In this document: positions 57,858-64,000 of the stretch, piece after piece | Layout of the letters: each line of letters opens with the position of its first letter | Numbering within the stretch: position 1 is the first letter of the stretch | NCBI GenBank assembly: GCA_963727575.1 | Contig: CAVSIA010000007.1 | Span: forward strand, 124,001 to 188,000 | Direction: 5' to 3' | DNA length: 64,000 nucleotides | Origin: JAHQVI01 sp963727575 | GTDB taxonomy: Bacteria > Pseudomonadota > Alphaproteobacteria > Rhizobiales > Rhodomicrobiaceae | The notes under the pieces: generated by a model | Databases searched by the model: none | What the model saw: only the letters and a program-made list of their open reading frames with translations | What the model was told of the DNA's origin: nothing | Translations under genes and position numbers: made by a program

Positions 57858-59537
57858 TTAAACAACAGAAACCAGCACGCTGCATATGGGCTTCTTGCCC
57901 CAGGCCAGGTTCAGCGCGGCGCGCACCGATTTCCGCACCGCCTCGCCGACAAGGTCGGCGCTCTTGCGGCGAGGACGGGGGATGCTCTCGATAGCGCCCG
58001 CCGCGGCCTTCTCGGCGATGTCGTGGAAGCTCTCACCGCGGGCGTCGAATTGCGGAATGCCGACCAGCGACACGCGTGGGTTGGCCGCCAGTTCCCCGGT
58101 CTTGGTCATGACCACCGAGACGACGACGCTGCCGACGAAGCTCGCCTTGCGCCGCTCGCGAACGGAATCGTCGTCGCCCGGAATCAGCAGGCCGCCGTCG
58201 CGATAGATCCGCCCGACCGGCGCATCATCGATGATCCGCGCCTCGCCGGGCAGAAGCCGGACCATGGTGCCGTTGCGCACCGGGCGGACGGCGGCGATGC
58301 CGTGCTCCTGGGCGAAAGAGACATGCGCCTCCAGATGGCGCGGCTCGCCATGCATCGGCACCACCGTCTTCGGGCGCAGCCACTCATAGAGGTCGGCCAC
58401 CTCGCCGCGACGGGGATGGCCGGAGGCGTGGATCGGCCCGTCCGGCGATTCGGTCATCACGTCGATACGCTGATCGGCGAGCTTGTTCTGGATGCGGATG
58501 ATGGCGCTTTCGTTGCCGGGGATGGCGCGCGCCGAGAAGATCACCAGATCGCCGGGCGACAACGTCACCAGCGGGTGCTGGTTCTCGGCGATGCGGGCGA
58601 GCGCCGCCCGGCCTTCGCCCTGACTGCCGGTCAGCAGCGCGACGACGCGGTCCGCCGGCAGGTGGCCGTATTCATCCTCGGTGAGCGTCTTGACGTTTTC
58701 CGGCCAGAGCCCCGTTTCGCGGGCCAGCTCGACGGTCCGGTGCATCGACCGGCCGACGAGCACGAGATGGCGGCCGGCTGCATGGGCGGCCTTGGCGACG
58801 TTAAGCAGGCGGCCGACGCTCGAGGCGAAGCTGGTTATCGCGACCCGGCCCCGCGCGCGGCGAATGATCTGCGAGAGCGATTCGGCGACGGTGCTTTCCG
58901 ATGCCGTCCGCCCTTCGCTCAAAATGTTGGTGCTGTCGCAGATCAGCGCGTCGACGCCTTCGTCCCCGATCCGCTTGAGCTTGGCGACGTCGGTCGCCCA
59001 GCCGGCGCCGGGGTGCTCGTCAAGCTTGAAATCCGCCGAATGAACGACGTTGCCGAGCTCGGTGCGGATGAACACGGCGCTGGTGTCCGGGATGGAATGC
59101 GCCATGTTGACCAGCTCGACATCGAAGCCGCCGATGGTCAGCCGGCCGCCCGAGGGGATCTCATGAAGCGGCACATCGGCGCGCCAGGGCGTTTCCTCCA
59201 GCTTCTCGCGCAGCATGGCAAGGGTGAACCGCGTCCCGTAAACCGGCACGCCGAGGCGCGGCCACATCTCGGCGACGGCGCCGTAATGGTCCTCATGGGC
59301 GTGGGTGAGCAGGATGCCGGAGAGATTGGTCCGCTCTTCCTCGATGAAGCGCAGGTCGGGCAGGACGATATCGACGCCGGGCTCCCGGTCGTCGGGGAAG
59401 GTGACGCCGAGGTCGACCATCAGCCATTCGCGGCGGCGCGCCGGGCCGAGGCCGTAGAGATAGACATTCATGCCGATTTCGCCGATGCCGCCGAGCGGCA
59501 GGAAGACGAACTCGTTTTCGTTGGTGCGTGGCCCCAT
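57858..59537 (-). CDS. rnj: Ribonuclease J
   Basis: 559 aa, ATG 59537. Metallo-beta-lactamase/beta-CASP nuclease: LPLGGIGEIGMNVYLYGLGP, the zinc motif ILLTHAHEDHYGAVAEMWPR, SADFKLDEHP, and beta-CASP blocks FASSVGRLLNVAKAA, LTGSQGEGRAALARI and VPMHGEPRHLEAHVSFAQEH. It processes and degrades RNA 5' to 3'. It is 5 bases after birA, the usual alphaproteobacterial neighbour. Confidence 0.95.
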   Translation of the reverse strand: MGPRTNENEFVFLPLGGIGEIGMNVYLYGLGPARRREWLMVDLGVTFPDDREPGVDIVLPDLRFIEEERTNLSGILLTHAHEDHYGAVAEMWPRLGVPVYGTRFTLAMLREKLEETPWRADVPLHEIPSGGRLTIGGFDVELVNMAHSIPDTSAVFIRTELGNVVHSADFKLDEHPGAGWATDVAKLKRIGDEGVDALICDSTNILSEGRTASESTVAESLSQIIRRARGRVAITSFASSVGRLLNVAKAAHAAGRHLVLVGRSMHRTVELARETGLWPENVKTLTEDEYGHLPADRVVALLTGSQGEGRAALARIAENQHPLVTLSPGDLVIFSARAIPGNESAIIRIQNKLADQRIDVMTESPDGPIHASGHPRRGEVADLYEWLRPKTVVPMHGEPRHLEAHVSFAQEHGIAAVRPVRNGTMVRLLPGEARIIDDAPVGRIYRDGGLLIPGDDDSVRERRKASFVGSVVVSVVMTKTGELAANPRVSLVGIPQFDARGESFHDIAEKAAAGAIESIPRPRRKSADLVGEAVRKSVRAALNLAWGKKPICSVLVSVV

Positions 59538-59542
59538 GCCGG

Positions 59543-60325
59543 TCAGCCCCTCGCGCCGAGGGCGACGTCGCCGGCGGTGATCCGGCGCTCCTCGCCGCTG
59601 GCCAGCGACAGCCGCAGCGCGCCGGCCTCGTCGATGCCGAGGAAGGTCCCGCTGAGCAGGTCGCCGCCGAGCTTGACGGAGATCGGTCCGCCGATCGGCT
59701 GGGCGCGCTCGATCCACGCGGCGCGGATTGCCTCGAACGCTTCGCCTTCGCGCCAGCGGGCGAGCCATTCGGCCGTGGAGACGGCGAGCGCGGCAAGTGC
59801 GTCCCCCGGCGCGATGGCCGGCCCGAACGAGGCGAGCGAGGCGACCGGGCGCGACAGGTCCGCGGGGGCATGCGCCAGGTTGATGCCGGTGCCCATGACG
59901 ATCGCCGGTGCAAAAGCCCCGTAAGCCGCGGCGCTTTCGAGCAGGATGCCGCCGAGCTTGGCGTTGCCGATGAGGATGTCGTTCGGCCATTTCAGCCGCA
60001 GATCGAGGGCGCTGCCGGCCTCGCCCGCGAGCCGCGCGACCGCGTCATGGGCGGCGACGCCGGCGAGCAGGGAAAGCTGCAAGGCGGTGATGATCGGAAC
60101 CTGAGGCCGGATGATCAGGCTGGCGTAGAGATTGCCGATCGGCGAGGCCCAGCCGCGACCGGCGCGGCCCTTGCCGGCCTCCTGCCGCGCGGCCCATACC
60201 CAAAGGCCGCCTTCCTCGCCGGATGCGGCAAGCCTCAGCGCTTCGTTGTTGGTCGAGCCGATGCTCTCGTAGAAAGCCAGCCGGTAGCCATTGGGCAGGT
60301 GAATGCCGCCATCCTGCATCACCAA
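59543..60325 (-). CDS. birA: Biotin-[acetyl-CoA-carboxylase] ligase (monofunctional BirA)
   Basis: 260 aa. ESIGSTNNEALRLA, the ATP/biotin loop EAGKGRAGRGWASPIGNLYA (GRGRxGR-like), LKWPNDILIGNAKLGGILLE and VMGTGINLAHAPADL. No N-terminal winged helix, so it only biotinylates and does not repress. It sits between nuoN (6 bases) and rnj. Confidence 0.94.
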   Translation of the reverse strand: MVMQDGGIHLPNGYRLAFYESIGSTNNEALRLAASGEEGGLWVWAARQEAGKGRAGRGWASPIGNLYASLIIRPQVPIITALQLSLLAGVAAHDAVARLAGEAGSALDLRLKWPNDILIGNAKLGGILLESAAAYGAFAPAIVMGTGINLAHAPADLSRPVASLASFGPAIAPGDALAALAVSTAEWLARWREGEAFEAIRAAWIERAQPIGGPISVKLGGDLLSGTFLGIDEAGALRLSLASGEERRITAGDVALGARG

Positions 60326-60331
60326 TGCCTG

Positions 60332-61771
60332 CTAAAACAGCGATCTGGCGGCAGCGTCGGCAGCTGTGACCAGAATATTTATCGGAACGAAGAGCAGCAG
60401 AATGACGATCCCTGTAACCGCGAGAACGAAACGCAGCTTACCGGTCATCGGTTCGAAATCGGCGGCTGGCTCCTGAAAATACATCTTAGCAATAACCGCG
60501 AGATAGTAGAAGGCACTCACGACGGAGGTGACGACGCCGACCACGGCCAGCCAGAACAGCCCGGCCTGGATCGCGGCGAGGAACACATAGAATTTGGCGA
60601 AGAAGCCGGCAAGCGGCGGAATGCCGGCCATGGAGAACAGCAGCATGGCGAACAGGAAGGCCAGCATCGGCTTGTGACGGAACAGGCCGGCAAGTTCGGA
60701 GATGTCCTCGACATGGCCGTCCTCGCGGCGCATGGCCAGGATGCAGGCGAACGCGCCGAGCGTCATGACGACATAGATCGCCAGATAGATCAGCACGCCC
60801 TGAATGCCCTGCGGCGTGCCGGCCGCCAGCCCGACCAGCGCATAGCCGACATGGCCGATCGAGGAATAGGCCATCAGCCGCTTGATATTGGTCTGGCCGA
60901 TGGCGGCGAACGCGCCGAGCACCATCGAGGCGACCGAAATCGCGATGATGATCTGCTTCCAGTCGGCCGCCATCGCCGGGAAGGCGTCCTGGATGACGCG
61001 GATCAGCATGGCGAAGCCCGCCACTTTCGGCGCGGCGGCAAAGAAGGCGGTGACGGGTGTCGGCGCGCCCTGATAGACGTCCGGCGTCCACATATGGAAG
61101 GGCACGGCGGAGAGCTTGAAGGCGATGCCGGTGAGGATGAAGACCAGGCCGAAGATCAAACCGATCGAGCGCTCCGTGCCCTGGACGACCGTGGCGATGC
61201 CGGCAAAGCTCAAGCGTTCCGGTAAAGCCGTAGACCAGCGAGCAGCCATAGAGCAGCAGGCCGGAGGACAGCGCGCCGAGGACGAAATATTTCAGGCCCG
61301 CTTCGGATGACAGCACGGCGTCGCGGCGGAAGCTGGCGAGCACGTAGAGCGCAAGGCTCTGCAGCTCGAGCGCCAGATAGAGCGAGATCAGATTGTTCGC
61401 CGAGGCGAGCAGCAGCATGCCGACGGTCGCCAGCAGCACGAGCACCGGGAATTCGAAATGCAGGATCCGCGCGCTGCGCAGATAGTCGAACGACAGGATG
61501 AGGGCAAAGCCGGAGCCGCCCAGGATCAGCAGCTTCATGAAGCGGGCGAAATCGTCGACGATGACGGCGCCTTCGAAGAGCTGCTGTGTGCCGGGCGCCT
61601 GTCGCAGGATCAGCCAGCCGGTCGCGACGAGGATCGCGATGGCCAGCCATCCGGAACCTCGCTGTCCTCGCTGTTGCTGAACACGCCGTACATCAGCAGC
61701 AGCATCGCCGCGCCGGCGAGGAAGATCTCCGGAAAGATCGGCGCGAATTGATCGAGAGCCGATGTCGGCAT
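60332..61771 (-). CDS. nuoN: NADH-quinone oxidoreductase subunit N (two frame changes)
   Basis: About 479 aa, ATG 61771 inside the nuoM stop (ATGA). Proton-pumping antiporter-like membrane subunit of complex I. N-terminal MPTSALDQFAPIFPEIFLAG, then FDYLRSARILHFEFPVLVLL, ALYVLASFRRDAVLSSEAGL, FKLSAVPFHMWTPDVYQGAP, NIKRLMAYSSIGHVGYALVG. An apparent missing base near 61650 and one extra base near 61210 break the frame. Ends AADAAARSLF. Confidence 0.92.
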
Positions 61772-63291
61772 CACTTGTTCTCCACGACGGCAAGACGCGC
61801 CTGCTGGACGGCCTGCACATCCTTATTGTAGTCGGCGATCAGCTTTTCGACCGAGACCGCGGTCACGTCCATCAGCGGCTTCGGATAGACGCCGAACAGC
61901 ACCGTCAGAATGACCAGCGGCGCCATGATCGCGATCTCGCGCGGGCTCAGATCGAGAATACCGGCCAGGCTCGGCTTCTCAAGCTTGCCGAAGATCACCC
62001 GCCGGTAGAGCCAGAGCGCATAGGCGGCGGAGAAGACGATACCGCTGGTGGCGAACAGCGCCACCCATGTGTTGGCGCGGAAGGCGCCGAGCAGCGACAG
62101 GAATTCGCCGACGAAGCCGCTGGTGCCCGGCAGGCCGACATTGGCCATGGTGAACACCATGAAGCAGAAGGCGTAGAGCGGCATCCGGTCGGCGAGGCCG
62201 CCATAGGCGGAAATCTCGCGGGTATGCATCCGGTCGTAGATGACGCCGACACAGAGGAACAGCGCGCCCGAGACGATGCCGTGGCTGAGCATCTGGAAGA
62301 TGCCGCCCTGCACGCCCTGCGTCGTCAGCGTGAACACGCCCATGGTGACGAAGCCCATATGGGCGACGGAGGAATAGGCGATCAGCTTCTTGACGTCCTC
62401 CTGGGCGAACGCGACGAGGGACGTATAGATGATGGCGACGATGCTCAGCGTGAAGACGAACGGGGCAAGATCCGCCGAGGCGAGCGGAAACATCGGGATC
62501 GAGAAGCGCAGGAAGCCGTAGCCGCCCATCTTCAGCAGCACGCCCGCCAGAATGACGGAGCCGGCCGTCGGCGCCTCGACATGGGCGTCAGGCAGCCAGG
62601 TATGCACCGGCCACATCGGCATCTTCACGGCGAAGGACGCAAAGAAGGCGATCCACAGCCAGAATTGCATGCCCGGCGGGAACGGATGCGCGATCAGCGT
62701 CGGGATGTCGGTGGTGCCGGCTTCCAGATACATCGCCATGATGGCGAGCAGCATCAGCACCGAGCCGAGCAGCGTGTACAGGAAGAATTTGAAGCTGGCA
62801 TAGACGCGCCGCTTGCCGCCCCAGACGCCGATGATGATGAACATCGGGATCAGACCGCCTTCGAAGAACAGGTAGAAGACGACAAGGTCGAGCGCGCAGA
62901 ACACGCCGATCATCAGTGTCTCCAGCACGAGGAAGGCGATCATATATTCCCGGACGCGTTCCTCGACCGACCGCCAGCTCGCCAGGATGCAGAGCGGCAT
63001 CAGGAAGGTGGTCAGGATGACGAACAGCATCGAAATGCCGTCGACGCCGAGATGATAGGTGATGGTGCCGCCGATCCAGTCCCGCTTTTCGACGAACTGG
63101 AAATCCGCCGTCGACGGATCGAAATCGCGCCAGATCAGCAGCGAGACGACGAAGGTGACGACCGTCGTCCACAGCGCGATATAGCGGGCGTTGCGCTTGG
63201 CTGCGCCGTCGTCGCCCGGCAGGACGAAGATGAACAGCGCGCCGACGAGCGGCAGGAAGATGATGGTGGAAAGGATCGGCCAGCTTGTCAT
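61771..63291 (-). CDS. nuoM: NADH-quinone oxidoreductase subunit M
   Basis: 506 aa, intact, ATG 63291. Complex I antiporter-like subunit with LGVDGISMLFVILTTFLMPL, LVVFYLFFEGGLIPMFIIIG (essential Glu), KMPMWPVHTWLPDAHVEAPT and KLIAYSSVAHMGFVTMGVFT. About 14 membrane helices. Lies 6 bases after nuoL. Confidence 0.97.
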   Translation of the reverse strand: MTSWPILSTIIFLPLVGALFIFVLPGDDGAAKRNARYIALWTTVVTFVVSLLIWRDFDPSTADFQFVEKRDWIGGTITYHLGVDGISMLFVILTTFLMPLCILASWRSVEERVREYMIAFLVLETLMIGVFCALDLVVFYLFFEGGLIPMFIIIGVWGGKRRVYASFKFFLYTLLGSVLMLLAIMAMYLEAGTTDIPTLIAHPFPPGMQFWLWIAFFASFAVKMPMWPVHTWLPDAHVEAPTAGSVILAGVLLKMGGYGFLRFSIPMFPLASADLAPFVFTLSIVAIIYTSLVAFAQEDVKKLIAYSSVAHMGFVTMGVFTLTTQGVQGGIFQMLSHGIVSGALFLCVGVIYDRMHTREISAYGGLADRMPLYAFCFMVFTMANVGLPGTSGFVGEFLSLLGAFRANTWVALFATSGIVFSAAYALWLYRRVIFGKLEKPSLAGILDLSPREIAIMAPLVILTVLFGVYPKPLMDVTAVSVEKLIADYNKDVQAVQQARLAVVENK

Positions 63292-63297
63292 GGGAGG

Positions 63298-64000
63298 CTA
63301 GAACCCTTTCCAGAATTGCGCCCAGTAGATATAGGCGAAATAGCTGACGATGAGCGCGACGCCGATCAGCATGACGAAGGCATAATGATAGACGAACCCG
63401 GTCTGCAGCCGGACGACGCGGTTGGTGATGTCGATGACCCGCGCCGAGATGCCGTCCGGGCCGAGCCCGTCGATGATGCGGCCGTCGCCGGTCTTCCACA
63501 GCGTCCGCGCCAGCCATTTGAACGGCTTGACGAAGATCCAGTCATAGAGCTCGTCGAAATACCATTTGTTGTAGAGGAAGGCGTGGATCGGCTTGAAGGT
63601 GCGCATCGCCCAGGCCGGGGTCGACGGCGCGTAGATATAGGAGAACCAGGCCAGCGCGAAGCCGGCGATCATCATGATCGTCGGCAGCCAGGCGATCAGC
63701 TCCGGCGTGTGGTGCGCCTCTTCGAGGACATGGTTCTCGGGGCCCGTATGCAGTGCGCCGCGCCAGAACGCGCCATAGCCCTCGCCGACGAAGAATTCCT
63801 TGCCGAGATAGCCCGCGATCAGTGCGCCGGTGGCCAGGACGACCAATGGCAGCAGCATCACCCAGGGCGATTCGTGCACATGCTTGGCGGTCTCCTCGTC
63901 GTGGCGGGCCTTACCGAAGAACGCCATGAAGATCAGCCGCCAGGAATAGAAGCTGGTCAGGAAGGCGGCGACCACGAGCAGGATGAACGCCCAATGCGCG
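63298..64000 (-). CDS. nuoL: NADH-quinone oxidoreductase subunit L, C-terminal part
   Basis: About 233 residues; the gene continues beyond the window edge. It includes the NuoL C-terminal helices and lateral piston region: FYSWRLIFMAFFGKARHDEE, APSTPAWAMRTFKPIHAFLY, NKWYFDELYDWIFVKPFKWL, ending VSYFAYIYWAQFWKGF. Typical of alphaproteobacterial NuoL. First of the nuoLMN-birA-rnj-mce run. Confidence 0.95.
   Translation of the reverse strand, partial: AHWAFILLVVAAFLTSFYSWRLIFMAFFGKARHDEETAKHVHESPWVMLLPLVVLATGALIAGYLGKEFFVGEGYGAFWRGALHTGPENHVLEEAHHTPELIAWLPTIMMIAGFALAWFSYIYAPSTPAWAMRTFKPIHAFLYNKWYFDELYDWIFVKPFKWLARTLWKTGDGRIIDGLGPDGISARVIDITNRVVRLQTGFVYHYAFVMLIGVALIVSYFAYIYWAQFWKGF

Noticed and set aside
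57831..59924. 697-codon plus-strand open frame opposite rnj
   Set aside because: Antisense to a clear ribonuclease J gene; low-complexity His/Arg/Gly-rich product.
59528..61225. 565-codon plus-strand open frame opposite birA/nuoN
   Set aside because: Antisense shadow of birA and nuoN without recognisable domains.

Overview
The window reads as a GC-rich chromosomal segment of an alphaproteobacterium, most likely Hyphomicrobiales (Rhizobiales). The right end carries nuoL-nuoM-nuoN-birA-rnj-mce-DUF1467, a gene order typical of that group. An alphaproteobacterial LexA box (GAAC-N7-GAAC) precedes dinB, and the intergenic spaces hold palindromic repeats of the kind common in this order. I see no rRNA, tRNA, CRISPR array, transposase or phage gene.

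Layout. 1-980: end of a sigma-54 activator. 1324-6095: livKHMGF-type ABC importer. 6234-10639 (minus): molybdenum hydroxylase of the CoxL/XdhA family (coxL, coxM, and a coxS-coxG fusion). 10762-14284: GntR regulator and pxpCBA-type 5-oxoprolinase genes. 14302-19846: coenzyme F420 genes (npdG-like, cofE, cofD, cofC, fused cofG/cofH = fbiC). 19786-24007 (minus): an F420-type LLM oxidoreductase, an IpdAB-like CoA-transferase and a fold-type II PLP enzyme. I read 1324-24007 as one catabolic island. A working hypothesis is uptake of an N-heterocycle, Mo-dependent hydroxylation to a lactam, F420-dependent redox steps, ATP-dependent lactam opening by PxpABC, and CoA activation.

25043-33017 is a near-textbook sulfolactate island: suyR, suyAB (sulfo-lyase), a tripartite tricarboxylate transporter, slcC and comC. 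Together they would import both sulfolactate enantiomers, interconvert them through sulfopyruvate, and release pyruvate and sulfite. 33159-38495 encodes envelope and secreted proteins and a nikR/hupE nickel pair. 38635-49061 is mostly housekeeping and miscellaneous (phosphatase, quinone reductase, apiosidase-like DUF4038, esterase, gph, mobBA, MpaB-like, dinB, SDR, cytochrome c).

49129-57145 is a diffusible-signal-factor (DSF) type quorum-sensing locus: an rpfF-like synthase, an RpfC-like hybrid kinase with Hpt domain, a second kinase with an N-terminal RpfG-like receiver, and an RND/MMPL exporter. 57140-64000 returns to core genes.

A technical point affects much of the window. About 27 single-base frame changes interrupt some 16 otherwise conserved genes, and nearly all are one extra base. 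This looks like residual sequencing or assembly error rather than mass pseudogenisation, so these genes are annotated across the frame changes.
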